Assembly: GCA_020073345.1 (NCBI GenBank)
Contig: JAIQFI010000002.1
Coordinates: forward strand, 62,001-126,000
Source: Terriglobia bacterium
GTDB lineage: Bacteria; Acidobacteriota; Terriglobia; Bryobacterales; Bryobacteraceae
DNA: 64,000 nt
Reading direction: 5' to 3'
A program made the position numbers and the translations under genes. Each line of letters starts with the position of its first letter. The stretch's first letter is position 1. The notes under the pieces are model-generated. The model was not told where the DNA came from. It ran no database searches and saw only the letters and a program-made list of their open reading frames with translations. Shown one piece after another: positions 8,294 through 15,964 of this stretch.

Positions 8294-9007
8294 TTAGGAG
8301 ATGAGCAGAGGCAAAGCCTCGGCTGCAGGAGCCCGCCTGGAGAAATCGACCATCTCCGAAACGGGCGTCTCCGCCGGATTCACTTCTACTACTTTAGCGC
8401 CCGATGCCTTGGCGAGATGTACGAGTCCAGCCGCGGGGTAGACCAAGGCGGACGTTCCGACCACCAGAAAGACGTCCGCTGCGGAGGCCGCCCGCTCAGC
8501 CTTCTCCCAGAGATCGGGTGGCAGATTCTCGCCGAACCAGACAACGCCGGGTCGTTCGATTGCGCCGCACGGGCATCTTGGCGGGAGCTCGGGGAGAGAC
8601 GGGCGAGGGTCGTGGCGTTCGTGACCGCACCGGGTGCACCGAAGGGTCCAGATATCGCCGTGGACTTTGAGAATGTGGGTTGAGCCTGCGCGGTCGTGGA
8701 GCCCGTCGACGTTCTGGGTGATGAGGGTGAACTTGGCGGCGCGTTTTTCGAGTTCCGCGAGAGCGTGGTGGCCGGCGTTCGGCTCCGCTTTCGCGATCAG
8801 GCTCCGGCGCCAGTCGTACCACTCCCAGACGAATTTGGGATCGCGGGCGAAGGCTTGAGGTGTAGCTAAGTCCTCGGCACGGAAGTTCTTCCAGAGGCCG
8901 CCGGCGTCGCGGAAGGTCGGGATGCCGCTTTCGGCGGAGATGCCGGCGCCGGTGAGCACGGCGATAGAACGGGCGGTGCGGAGCAGATCGCGGATGGCGG
9001 ACAACAT
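8294..9007 (-). CDS. cobB: Sir2-family NAD-dependent protein deacylase (sirtuin)
   Basis: A 237-residue sirtuin that removes acyl groups from lysines, using NAD. Visible are GAGIS (20-24), QNVDGLH (98-104), the catalytic His117 in KVHGDIW, and four zinc cysteines (124, 127, 145, 147). Tyr64 and Arg67 in the YDWRR segment match the Tyr-x-x-Arg pair that gives class III (SIRT5/CobB-like) enzymes activity on succinyl and malonyl lysine. The start at 9007 (MLSAIRD) is chosen; a longer form to 9037 would run into the hairpin repeat upstream and adds residues unlike the family. It is followed closely by larC. Confidence 0.92.
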   Translation of the reverse strand: MLSAIRDLLRTARSIAVLTGAGISAESGIPTFRDAGGLWKNFRAEDLATPQAFARDPKFVWEWYDWRRSLIAKAEPNAGHHALAELEKRAAKFTLITQNVDGLHDRAGSTHILKVHGDIWTLRCTRCGHERHDPRPSLPELPPRCPCGAIERPGVVWFGENLPPDLWEKAERAASAADVFLVVGTSALVYPAAGLVHLAKASGAKVVEVNPAETPVSEMVDFSRRAPAAEALPLLIS

Positions 9008-9019
9008 TCTGATTTTATG

Positions 9020-9055
9020 GTGGGGCTGAAGCCCCACTTGCAGGCTGAAGCCTGC
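9020..9055. repeat. Tandem hairpin repeat (two TGAA-loop stem-loops)
   Basis: Two perfect stem-loops lie side by side. The first is GTGGGGC-TGAA-GCCCCAC (9020-9037) and the second GCAGGC-TGAA-GCCTGC (9040-9055). Both share the TGAA loop but differ in arm sequence, so they look like compensating versions of one element. They fill the short gap between the acetamidase-like gene and the sirtuin gene, which are read in the same direction. There is no U-run, so a simple intrinsic terminator is unlikely. A role in mRNA processing or stability, or a REP-like mobile repeat, is possible. Related hairpins are at 15634-15667 and 48331-48411. Confidence 0.75.
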
Positions 9056-9061
9056 TCCACG

Positions 9062-10318
9062 CTATTTCGGAATGGGGGCGAGCAGGCTTTTCGCGATCTT
9101 GGCCACGATGTGGACCTGCGGGTCGACGACCTCGGCGATCTCGTAACGCATTCCCGTGCCGAGGACCACTGCGATTTCGGCAGGGTTGAGCTTGTACTCC
9201 TCCTGTAGCCACGTCGAAAGATTCGTTGTGGCAGATTGGAGCGCTTCCGGAAGAGAGTTAGAGATGCCGGAAGCCATGAAGTATTCGGAATTCTCGAGGC
9301 GCGGACTGAAGACCGGGCGGTTGCGGAGAACATCGACGGTGAAGGTCCACTCCATCGAGGTTTCCAGAGCATCGCCGGTGAGTTCGCCATCACCTTGGGC
9401 GGCGTGGCCGTCTCCGACGAACAACAGCGCGCCGGGATGATTCACGGGCAGATAGACGGTGGTACCTTCGACCAACTGGTTGTAATCCATGTTGCCGCCG
9501 TACGTGCCGAGATACCCGGAGCGATACGATTGTGTCTGGGGCGGAGCAACGCCCACGCAGCCAAGCATCGCCTTCAGCGGCACGCGGTAGTTCTTGAGTT
9601 TGTCGGTGGGCTTGCTTAGCTGCGCGAAGCCGGCCTGGCGGTCGAGGGTCCAGTTGCTATCGAAATTAGGTACGGGCTGCTGTTGCGCGAAATAGCGGGG
9701 GTTGAGCGCGGAGGGGGTGACGAAATTGCCGCTCTGGGCGGAGTCGCGACTCAGGCGGATGCGGGTGAAGTGAACGACCAGCGTATCGCCAGGCACCGCA
9801 CCCTCGATGTAAAACGGTCCGGTGAGCGGATTGCCGCCGGGACTGCGGCGCTTGCCTTGCGCGTCCACGCCGCCGGCATCGACGCTCCAGGATTCGACGG
9901 TATCGCCGGGGAAGATGGCCAAGACGGGCGGAACTGTCGAGGTGAAATAGTTGTGAAACACCGTGGGCGTGAAGGGATGCGTTTGCGGCGTTGCGGGCTT
10001 GTCCTTGAAGCGGCGGGCGGTGAAAGTGACGGCTGAATCGGTGCGCGTGCCCTGGCCCTGCATCTCTCCAGGGGTGAAAGTTCCCGAGTACTTGGTGATC
10101 GTAGAGCCGTCGGCGCGCTTGGATTCGAATGCGACCCGGCCGTCACGCAGCGTTCCCTCATAGGTCAGGTTCCCGGCGCGGCCGGTGATTTTTTCGCCGT
10201 CGAATTTGAAGTCGATGCGCTGGTACTGGGGCGCGCCGAACTCGGTGGTCGTCAGCAGCCAGTCGCCAGACTGGGCATAAACCAAACCAGTCGCTAACAG
10301 GAAGGTGAGAGTGCGCAT
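9062..10318 (-). CDS. Secreted acetamidase/formamidase family protein
   Basis: A 418-residue protein with an export signal (residues 1-16, ending VYAQ). An N-terminal stretch of about 95 residues looks like a beta-rich carrier domain. The acetamidase/formamidase (FmdA/AmdA) fold follows, recognisable from FPGDTVESWSVDAGG, NPLTGPFYIEGAVPGDTLVV, GCVGVAP and NHPGALLFVGDGHAAQGDGE. The family hydrolyses short-chain amides to the acid and ammonia. Periplasmic location is unusual for the best-studied enzymes but common among acidobacterial copies. The substrate is not predictable. It is separated from the downstream sirtuin gene by the hairpin repeat. Confidence 0.85.
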   Translation of the reverse strand: MRTLTFLLATGLVYAQSGDWLLTTTEFGAPQYQRIDFKFDGEKITGRAGNLTYEGTLRDGRVAFESKRADGSTITKYSGTFTPGEMQGQGTRTDSAVTFTARRFKDKPATPQTHPFTPTVFHNYFTSTVPPVLAIFPGDTVESWSVDAGGVDAQGKRRSPGGNPLTGPFYIEGAVPGDTLVVHFTRIRLSRDSAQSGNFVTPSALNPRYFAQQQPVPNFDSNWTLDRQAGFAQLSKPTDKLKNYRVPLKAMLGCVGVAPPQTQSYRSGYLGTYGGNMDYNQLVEGTTVYLPVNHPGALLFVGDGHAAQGDGELTGDALETSMEWTFTVDVLRNRPVFSPRLENSEYFMASGISNSLPEALQSATTNLSTWLQEEYKLNPAEIAVVLGTGMRYEIAEVVDPQVHIVAKIAKSLLAPIPK

Positions 10319-10341
10319 AGGGCGAGTTTATCACCCGGCGA

Positions 10342-10812
10342 TCAAAGCGATTCGTTAAGGATTTTCTCGGTTTGCGCGGCGCGGTAGGCTTCCAGTTTCT
10401 TGTGGAGACCGGTATCGCTGAGGGCCAGGATCGCGACCGCGAGCAGCGCGGCGTTGATGGCTCCGGGTTTGCCGATGGCGAGGGTGCCGACGGGAATGCC
10501 GCCGGGCATCTGAACGGTCGAGAGAAGGGAGTCCATACCTTTGAGCGAGGCGCTTTCCATGGGGACTCCAAGCACCGGGAGCAGAGTGTGCGCGGCGGCG
10601 ACACCGGCCAGATGCGCGGCGCCTCCGGCTGCGGCGATGATGATCTTGACACCGCGCTGTTCGGCACCGGAGATAAATTCAGCAGTTGCGTGCGGAGTGC
10701 GGTGCGCGGAGAGCACTCGTTTCTCGTGAGGCACACCGAACTGCGTTAGAACGTCACAGCAATGCTTCATGAGCTCCCAATCGGACTTACTGCCCATGAT
10801 GACGGCGACCAT
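10342..10812 (-). CDS. purE: N5-carboxyaminoimidazole ribonucleotide mutase
   Basis: PurE moves the carboxyl group of N5-CAIR to C4 to give CAIR in purine synthesis. This 156-residue protein has the class I PurE signatures GSKSDW (8-13), SAHRTP and AAGGAAHL. Class I enzymes work with PurK, which is not in the window. The gene lies 2 bp downstream of icd, an unusual partner. purC, acting two steps later in the pathway, is in the window at about 36 kb but is not linked to it. The identification is firm. Confidence 0.95.
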   Translation of the reverse strand: MVAVIMGSKSDWELMKHCCDVLTQFGVPHEKRVLSAHRTPHATAEFISGAEQRGVKIIIAAAGGAAHLAGVAAAHTLLPVLGVPMESASLKGMDSLLSTVQMPGGIPVGTLAIGKPGAINAALLAVAILALSDTGLHKKLEAYRAAQTEKILNESL

Positions 10813-10814
10813 GA

Positions 10815-12251
10815 CTACTGTCCTTGGGCCAGCGTGAATCCGGCCTTGCCGTCGTAGTTCCGAAGGCTGTTGGTCATCGCGATCGGCAGACCGAGCGCGA
10901 CGATTCGATCGAGCAGGGAAACGATTTGCTTGGGCGTGACCGCGCTTCCCAAGAAGCGGCAGCGGAAATCATCGGTGCACAGCGTTTGCGGAGAGCCTTC
11001 GGGCCAGACTTTGACGCCGCGGTTGGCCATCATTTCGAGTGTGAGTCCGTCGCCGGACGCCTTGCCGATCACGGCAGCCAGGCTGTTGGGCTCGCGCGAC
11101 GGCCACTCGACGTAGACGTCGACCCCGACCAGTTCCGTCTTCGGCGCAGGCTTGGGCTCCGGCAACTTGATAGGTGGACGAGGAGTCGTGGAGTACTCGG
11201 CGGCCTTGATGGTTTGCGGCTTCTGGCCGAGACGCGACACCACAGCCTGCGCGAATTCCTTGGTGCCGACTTTCTGTTTGCTGAGGCCTTCCTGGAAGAT
11301 GTCGTAGGTGTGAACGCCATCCTCCAGAGTGCGGAGCCAGGCGTTGTGGATGCGCTCGCCGACGTCGGGCTGACCGATATGGACCAGCATCAGTAAAGCG
11401 CCGTGCAGCAGACCGGAAGGGTTCGCGAGGTTCTGTCCCGCGCGGCGGGGCGCAGAGCCGTGGATCGCCTCGAACATGGCGGCATGTGCGCCGATGTTGG
11501 ACGATCCAGCGAGGCCGACGGAGCCGGCGATCTGCGCGGCCACGTCGGAAAGCACGTCGCCATAGAGGTTCGGCATCACGATGACGTCGAAGGCTTCGGG
11601 AGTGTCGGCCAGTTTGGCGGCGCCGATATCGACGATCCAATGTTCCTTCTCGAGGCTGGGATATTCGGCGGAGATCTCGTCGTAGATCTTGTGGAAGCTG
11701 CCGTCGGTCATCTTCAGGATGTTGTCCTTGGTGAAGCAGGTGACCTTCTTGCGCTTGTACTGCATGGCGTACTCGAAGGCGTAGCGGACAATTTTCTCGC
11801 TGCCGGGGCGGGAGATGACTTTGAGCGCGATGATCTCGTCAGGTGTGGCCTGATACTCGATGCCGGCGTACAGATCCTCTTCGTTTTCGCGGACGATGAC
11901 GACGTCCATGCCGGGATGCTTGGTGCGGACGAACGGATGGTACGACACGCAGGGTCGGATGTTGGCATAGAGGCCGAGCATCTTGCGGGTGGTGACGTTG
12001 AGGCTCTTGTATCCGCCGCCTTGAGGAGTGGTGATGGGGGCTTTCAGGAAGACCTTGGTGCGGCGGAGCGAATCCCAGGAGCTGGGCGCGATGCCGGAGG
12101 TGTTGCCGGTGAGGTAGACTTTCTCGCCGACTTCAATGGTGTCTATTTCAAGCGCTGCGCCTGCCTCTTTGAGGATGTGCAGCGTGGCGGCCATGATTTC
12201 GGGGCCGATGCCGTCACCGTGCGCGACGGTAATGGGGACTGGAGTGGGCAT
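10815..12251 (-). CDS. icd: Isocitrate dehydrogenase with C-terminal extension
   Basis: This TCA-cycle enzyme oxidises isocitrate to 2-oxoglutarate, probably with NADP. At 478 residues it is longer than the E. coli enzyme and resembles the Thermus-type form with an extra C-terminal domain (about residues 350-478, after a Pro/Lys-rich linker). Visible are HGDGIGPEI, the substrate block [27 protein letters not shown] and the metal-binding [11 protein letters not shown]. Coenzyme choice cannot be settled by eye. It is the first gene of the long minus-strand run that continues through purE. Confidence 0.92.
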   Translation of the reverse strand: MPTPVPITVAHGDGIGPEIMAATLHILKEAGAALEIDTIEVGEKVYLTGNTSGIAPSSWDSLRRTKVFLKAPITTPQGGGYKSLNVTTRKMLGLYANIRPCVSYHPFVRTKHPGMDVVIVRENEEDLYAGIEYQATPDEIIALKVISRPGSEKIVRYAFEYAMQYKRKKVTCFTKDNILKMTDGSFHKIYDEISAEYPSLEKEHWIVDIGAAKLADTPEAFDVIVMPNLYGDVLSDVAAQIAGSVGLAGSSNIGAHAAMFEAIHGSAPRRAGQNLANPSGLLHGALLMLVHIGQPDVGERIHNAWLRTLEDGVHTYDIFQEGLSKQKVGTKEFAQAVVSRLGQKPQTIKAAEYSTTPRPPIKLPEPKPAPKTELVGVDVYVEWPSREPNSLAAVIGKASGDGLTLEMMANRGVKVWPEGSPQTLCTDDFRCRFLGSAVTPKQIVSLLDRIVALGLPIAMTNSLRNYDGKAGFTLAQGQ

Positions 12252-12323
12252 GTTTTAGGGGTGAACTGACTAGGTTAGCAAACATCAGCGGGAGACGCTA
12301 TAAACTTACGAACAGGAGAATCC

Positions 12324-12881
12324 ATGCGCCTACTTGTTGGTTTATTGATTCCGGCGGCACTATTGTGCGCGGCTGACGCCCACTTCGATTATCGGGTCCT
12401 GGCGACGACCAAGACGTCGACGTTGGAACGGGAGATGAACGAAGCAGCCGACGCCGGTTTCCATTTTGGGGACACGATGGGCGGCCAGACGGCGTTTGGC
12501 GGTAAGGAAGGTGTAGTGGTCATGCTTAAGAACAGCTCTCTCAAGCAAGACCAGCACCTGCTTTACCGGTTATTGGCCACGAACAAGACGTCGACCATGC
12601 AGAAGGAAATGCAGCAACTCGGTGACGAGGGTTTTGAGTATCGAGGACAAACCGTATTCAACGCCGCTTTAGGCGGTCAGGAAGTTGTGGTCATAATGGA
12701 GCGCGACCCCGCGAAGCCCGCGGGGAAGATTGCTTATCGTTTGTTGGCGACCAGCAAGACGTCCACGATGGAAAAGGAGCTGAATGAAGCCGGAGAATCG
12801 GGTTTCCGCATCGTGGGGATGACCGTAGCGAAGTCCGCATTCGGCGGATATGAGGTGATCAGCATACTAAGGGGTGAATGA
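12324..12881 (+). CDS. Secreted protein of three tandem ~58-residue repeats
   Basis: A 185-residue protein with a signal peptide (1-18). The mature part consists of three copies of one unit with a period of 57-58 residues, starting near Tyr23, Tyr81 and Tyr138. Each copy reads roughly YRxLATxKTSTxxxExxxxxxxGF, a variable stretch, then a Gly-Gly near a hydrophobic strand ending V(V/I)x(M/L). Two short linkers (KQDQH; AKPAGK) join them. I do not recognise a named family; the unit resembles small alpha/beta DUF4177-like modules. It is divergent from icd and has a GGAG Shine-Dalgarno. It is likely periplasmic. Confidence 0.75.
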   Translation: MRLLVGLLIPAALLCAADAHFDYRVLATTKTSTLEREMNEAADAGFHFGDTMGGQTAFGGKEGVVVMLKNSSLKQDQHLLYRLLATNKTSTMQKEMQQLGDEGFEYRGQTVFNAALGGQEVVVIMERDPAKPAGKIAYRLLATSKTSTMEKELNEAGESGFRIVGMTVAKSAFGGYEVISILRGE

Positions 12882-12893
12882 TGAACTCCGCGG

Positions 12894-13268
12894 TCAATAC
12901 GCAGTGATTGCGTCGAACCGGAAGGTGGCGTCCTTCGAGATGGGGGCGAAGGTCTTGAACTCTTTAGTCTGGCCGGGCCCAATATCGCGGCTATAGGCGG
13001 ACACCGAAGCCTCGGAAAAGCTCTCCATGGGCCCGCGCTGGCGATCGAGCTTGAAGGTAATCGTGATGTAGCCGAACTTACGGTCGCAGTTGTTCCGGAT
13101 ACTGCCGATGATATACGTGGTTCCGTTCTCTTCCGTGGTTGTGTTGCCGAGCATTTCGAGACACGTGGATTTATCGGCCGTGGCTGAGGTGATGAAAGTT
13201 CGGAACAACGGGCGAGTGATAAAACCAAGGGCAAAAATGGAGACCAGGACAAGGATGCCTGCTTTCAT
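12894..13268 (-). CDS. FxLYD-domain-like membrane-anchored or secreted protein
   Basis: A 124-residue protein with an N-terminal hydrophobic segment (about 4-22) and a beta-rich domain. The pattern YIIGSIRNNC...YITITFKLDRQ...IGPGQTKEFKTF follows the FxLYD family of extracytoplasmic beta-sandwich domains. The start at 13268 is decided by a strong AAGGAGG site 6 bases upstream; a start at 13304 would add residues spanning that site. It is divergent from the sugar dehydrogenase gene. Its function is unknown. Confidence 0.72.
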   Translation of the reverse strand: MKAGILVLVSIFALGFITRPLFRTFITSATADKSTCLEMLGNTTTEENGTTYIIGSIRNNCDRKFGYITITFKLDRQRGPMESFSEASVSAYSRDIGPGQTKEFKTFAPISKDATFRFDAITAY

Positions 13269-13327
13269 GGGTCCTCCTTGGTAATCTCTCGGCTCCGACG
13301 GCATTTTGCGATAGACTCTGAGGAAAT

Positions 13328-14500
13328 ATGCGAATCTTATGCTTTTTTGCAGTGTCAGCCTTGGTGTGCGCGCAGCCGCAAGCCAACCCTCTAGGGCCCG
13401 GACCGTGGACCTATACGACCTACGAAAAGAACCAGAAGATTCGGGTGTCGGTGGTGACCAAGGGGCTTTCGCATCCGTGGAGTTTGGCGTTTCTGCCTAG
13501 TGGTGACGTGCTGATTACGGAGCGGCCCGGGCGGCTGCGGCTGATGCATAACGGCGTGCTGGCGCCGGAACCGGTTGCGGGGATCGCAGGTCTGTCGATC
13601 GATCAGCTGTTCGACGTCGCGCTGCACCCTGATTTCGCAAATAACGGGTTTGTGTATCTCACCTACATCAAGAAGGGGAAAGCTCCCGACGGAAAGAACG
13701 GGTATTGGGCGACCACGGCGCTGGCGAGGGGGAAATTCGACGGCAAATCGCTCGCCGGTGTCCAGGATGTTTTCGTCGCGGATGCATGGCAGCCGCTCAA
13801 TGGCGGGGATGGGTCGCGCGTGGCGTTCGGGCCGGACGGCAAGATGTATTTCAGTTCGTCGCACCGGAGGAATCCGGATGCGCCGCAGGATCTGAATTCG
13901 GACGTCGGGAAGATTCTGCGCCTGAATGACGACGGCACGATTCCCCAGGACAATCCGTTTGTGGGGAAATCAGGCGCCAAGCCCGAGATTTATTCTCTTG
14001 GGCATCGCACGGTGCTGGGGTTGACGTTTAAGCCGGGGACCAACGAGCTGTGGGAAACCGAGAACGGTCCGCAGGGTGGCGATGAAGTGAATGTGATCAA
14101 GGCGGGGAAGAATTATGGGTGGCCTCTGGTGACTTACGGCCGGGACTACGACGGCAAGCGGCTACCGGGACCGTCGGACTCATTGCGTGGGGGGTTCGAA
14201 CCGCGGGAGCTGTTCTGGGTGCCGTCGGTGACCGCATCGGGAATTTTGTTCTACAGCGGCGACAAGATCGCGGCGTGGAAGGGGAACTTGTTTCTCGGAT
14301 CGATGACGGTGGGACGGCTTCCGGGAACGGGGAACCTGCAGAGGATCGTATTCAACCAGAATGGCGAACAACGGCGGGAATCGTTGCTGACGGATTTGCA
14401 TCAGCGCATCCGGGATGTGCGGCAGGGGCCGGACGGGCTGTTGTATTTGCTGACCGATGAGAATGATGGAGCGGTGCTGAAGATCGAGCCGGCTCAATAA
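13328..14500 (+). CDS. Secreted PQQ-dependent sugar (glucose/sorbosone-type) dehydrogenase
   Basis: A 390-residue beta-propeller protein with a signal peptide (1-15, ending VCAQ). Recognisable family blocks are LSHPWSLAFLPSGDVLITERPGRL, LFDVALHPDFANNGFVYLTY, DGSRVAFGPDGKMYFSS, LGHRTVLGLTF, WETENGPQGGDEVN and KNYGWPLVTYG. The soluble aldose sugar dehydrogenase family oxidises sugars in the periplasm with pyrroloquinoline quinone and passes electrons to the respiratory chain. No pqq synthesis genes are present in the window. It looks monocistronic. Cofactor use is inferred from the family. Confidence 0.88.
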   Translation: MRILCFFAVSALVCAQPQANPLGPGPWTYTTYEKNQKIRVSVVTKGLSHPWSLAFLPSGDVLITERPGRLRLMHNGVLAPEPVAGIAGLSIDQLFDVALHPDFANNGFVYLTYIKKGKAPDGKNGYWATTALARGKFDGKSLAGVQDVFVADAWQPLNGGDGSRVAFGPDGKMYFSSSHRRNPDAPQDLNSDVGKILRLNDDGTIPQDNPFVGKSGAKPEIYSLGHRTVLGLTFKPGTNELWETENGPQGGDEVNVIKAGKNYGWPLVTYGRDYDGKRLPGPSDSLRGGFEPRELFWVPSVTASGILFYSGDKIAAWKGNLFLGSMTVGRLPGTGNLQRIVFNQNGEQRRESLLTDLHQRIRDVRQGPDGLLYLLTDENDGAVLKIEPAQ

Positions 14501-14501
14501 G

Positions 14502-14816
14502 TCATTTGTTTTTGGCGCGGCGCTGGAGCCAGTGGCGGACTAGTTCGTATTGGGGGACGGCCGTAGCGGATGCCTTGGTGACTTTCAACAGGCCGCGGCG
14601 CTTGAGAAGGCGAAAGGCGGATTGGACGGCGGATTTGGACAATCCTGTATTTTCGGCAATTTGTTGCAGGCTGAGCGCCGCCCGGCGCTCCTCCAGTCGG
14701 AACAGCGCGGTCCAGAGAACCAGATAGACCAGGAAGGCGCTGGGTGAATGGTCGTGGCGGGTCAGGTCGGGCAGGAGAACGTCCAGCACATATTCGTCGA
14801 TTGCGATATGGTTCAT
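14502..14816 (-). CDS. Small helix-turn-helix transcriptional regulator
   Basis: A 104-residue protein with a winged-helix/MarR-like DNA-binding region. The segment LSLQQIAENTGLSKSAVQSAFRLLKRRGLLKV (about 48-79) is a clear helix-turn-helix followed by a wing. There is no ligand-binding domain, so it may act as a dimer through its helical N-terminus. It converges on the sugar dehydrogenase gene (1 base apart) and diverges from a small membrane-protein gene at 14873, which is a plausible target. An AT-rich inverted repeat in the shared upstream region may be its operator. Confidence 0.75.
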   Translation of the reverse strand: MNHIAIDEYVLDVLLPDLTRHDHSPSAFLVYLVLWTALFRLEERRAALSLQQIAENTGLSKSAVQSAFRLLKRRGLLKVTKASATAVPQYELVRHWLQRRAKNK

Positions 14817-14820
14817 AACA

Positions 14821-14841
14821 CTATAGTATTTACAGATATAG
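14821..14841. promoter_or_regulatory. AT-rich inverted repeat between divergent genes
   Basis: CTATA (14821-14825) and TATAG (14837-14841) form a spaced inverted repeat 5 bases upstream of the regulator's ATG and about 30 bases before the membrane-protein gene. The position fits an operator or overlapping divergent promoter elements. The arms are short, so chance cannot be excluded. Confidence 0.25.
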
Positions 14842-14872
14842 ACCCTTGCAATTCTTGCCGACGTCGAACAAA

Positions 14873-15262
14873 ATGACCCCTATGGCAAATATTCGCTGGG
14901 GACGCGTGATTCTGGCCGCTATAGCGGCTGAGGTTGGTGTCATTCTCCTGTTGGTCGCGGCTAGCACCGTATTCAAGGTGTCGAGCGAATCGGCCGGGTA
15001 CTACGTTGCTCCGCCAGCCAGCGCCGTCGCCACGTTCCTGATGGTGTTGTGGGTCGCGCGCAAACTAGAATCCCGGTTCGTCCTGCACGGTCTTCTGGTG
15101 GGGGTTGTGGGAGTCGTGCTGACCGCCGGATTCATCTTCACGGCGAAACCTGAGGATCGATGGATGTACGTCGTCTCCTTCGTCCTTCGAATCGTGGGAG
15201 GCTATTTGGGTGGTCTGGTGGCGCAAAAGCCAGCGGCGATACGGGAGGCTCAGTTGCAATGA
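14873..15262 (+). CDS. Small four-helix membrane protein of unknown function
   Basis: About 129 residues with four predicted membrane segments, roughly at 9-29, 39-57, 67-86 and 97-116. It has a short charged loop (KPEDRW) between the third and fourth segments. ATG codons at 14873 and 14882 are both possible; neither has a clear Shine-Dalgarno. I do not recognise a family. The stop overlaps the ATG of the VOC gene (ATGA), so the two are coupled. The divergent HTH gene may control it. Confidence 0.65.
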   Translation: MTPMANIRWGRVILAAIAAEVGVILLLVAASTVFKVSSESAGYYVAPPASAVATFLMVLWVARKLESRFVLHGLLVGVVGVVLTAGFIFTAKPEDRWMYVVSFVLRIVGGYLGGLVAQKPAAIREAQLQ

Positions 15263-15621
15263 TTCGAGGGATTAAGTTCGTCAGCATTCCGGTCACGGAC
15301 CAAGATCGCGCGCTGGCGTTTTACACGGAGAAGCTCGGATTCCGAGTGGTGACGGATCAGCCGTACGACGCCACGCAGAGATGGATCGAGTTGGGCATCC
15401 CTGGAGCGGACACTGGCGTGGTGCTGTTTAACATGGGCGACGCCATGAAGCCCGGGGGCTTGACCAACGTTTCGTTGTGGGCGGACGACCTGGAAGGCAC
15501 GTTCCAACAGCTGAAGAGCAAGGGCGTGGAGTTCGTGATGGAACCGAAGCGGTTCGACTGGGGAAGCGCATCGATCTTCAAGGACCTCGACGGGAACCGC
15601 ATCATGCTCAGCTCGAAATAA
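15259..15621 (+). CDS. VOC/glyoxalase-fold protein
   Basis: A 120-residue protein with the two beta-alpha-beta-beta-beta modules of the vicinal oxygen chelate fold. It begins GIKFVSIPVTDQDRALAFYTEKLGF and ends SIFKDLDGNRIML. The family includes glyoxalase I, antibiotic-binding proteins and dioxygenases. The typical metal-ligand Glu near the end is not obvious, so activity is uncertain. The start at 15259 is set by the 4-bp overlap with the upstream membrane protein gene. Confidence 0.85.
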   Translation: MIRGIKFVSIPVTDQDRALAFYTEKLGFRVVTDQPYDATQRWIELGIPGADTGVVLFNMGDAMKPGGLTNVSLWADDLEGTFQQLKSKGVEFVMEPKRFDWGSASIFKDLDGNRIMLSSK

Positions 15622-15633
15622 TCCCACCGATTT

Positions 15634-15667
15634 GGCGGGCTGACCCGCCGCGGGTCTAGAGACCCGC
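15634..15667. repeat. Paired perfect hairpins after the VOC gene
   Basis: Two adjacent perfect stem-loops: GGCGGG-CTGA-CCCGCC (15634-15649) and GCGGGTCT-AG-AGACCCGC (15650-15667), followed by CCTACAAC. The minus strand reads TGTAGGGCGGGTCTC..., matching the TGTAGG-plus-hairpin design of the element at 48391-48411. They lie 13 bases after the VOC stop and could stop transcription, although only an A-rich stretch follows. They mark the left edge of the phage remnant. Confidence 0.7.
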
Positions 15668-15696
15668 CCTACAACAAAAACAAGTGCTTTCGCAGT

Positions 15697-15754
15697 TGCG
15701 ACTTAGCATGCTGCGACATGCCTGCGACCGAAGTGTGCGGATAGACTTCGGTCG
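15697..15754. repeat. TGCGAC repeats and perfect 10-bp inverted repeat
   Basis: Three TGCGAC hexamers (15697, 15712, 15723) lead into a perfect inverted repeat, CGACCGAAGT (15725-15734) and its complement (15745-15754), around a 10-base loop. The right arm ends on the G of the GTG start of the phage-like small gene, so in mRNA the stem would hide that start. Repeats just ahead of a terminase small-subunit-like gene recall phage packaging (cos/pac) sites. This interpretation is inference. Confidence 0.55.
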
Positions 15755-15964
15755 TGAGGAAACAACTGAGCGAAAGCAAAAAAAAAGACTCAGGCCGCAG
15801 TAGTACAGAAGCTGCTGAAGAACGTGGAAAAGAAGTTAGGAGGCAAGGACGTAAAAGCGACCTTGGGAGATTACATCCGGCTGGTGCAGCTCCAGACGGA
15901 ACTGGAAGAGGAAGAGCCGAAGGACATCACGGTGACTTGGGTGGAGCCGAAGTCCGAGGAGTAG
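15754..15964 (+). pseudogene. Phage small protein before terminase, out of frame at an A9 run
   Basis: Read with one base removed from the A9 run (15778-15786), GTG at 15754 opens exactly 69 codons, ending at TAG 15962-15964. The product is Lys- and Glu-rich, with ATLGDYIRLVQLQTEL in the middle and an acidic end (TWVEPKSEE). As sequenced, the start frame instead runs on into the terminase frame. Its place directly ahead of a terminase N-terminus suggests a terminase small-subunit-like or packaging-associated protein. Either the gene is broken, or RNA polymerase slippage on the A run makes it, or there is a sequencing error. No Shine-Dalgarno is visible. Confidence 0.55.

Noticed and set aside
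9020-9055. Intrinsic terminator
   Set aside because: Perfect stems but no T-run after either of them on either strand.
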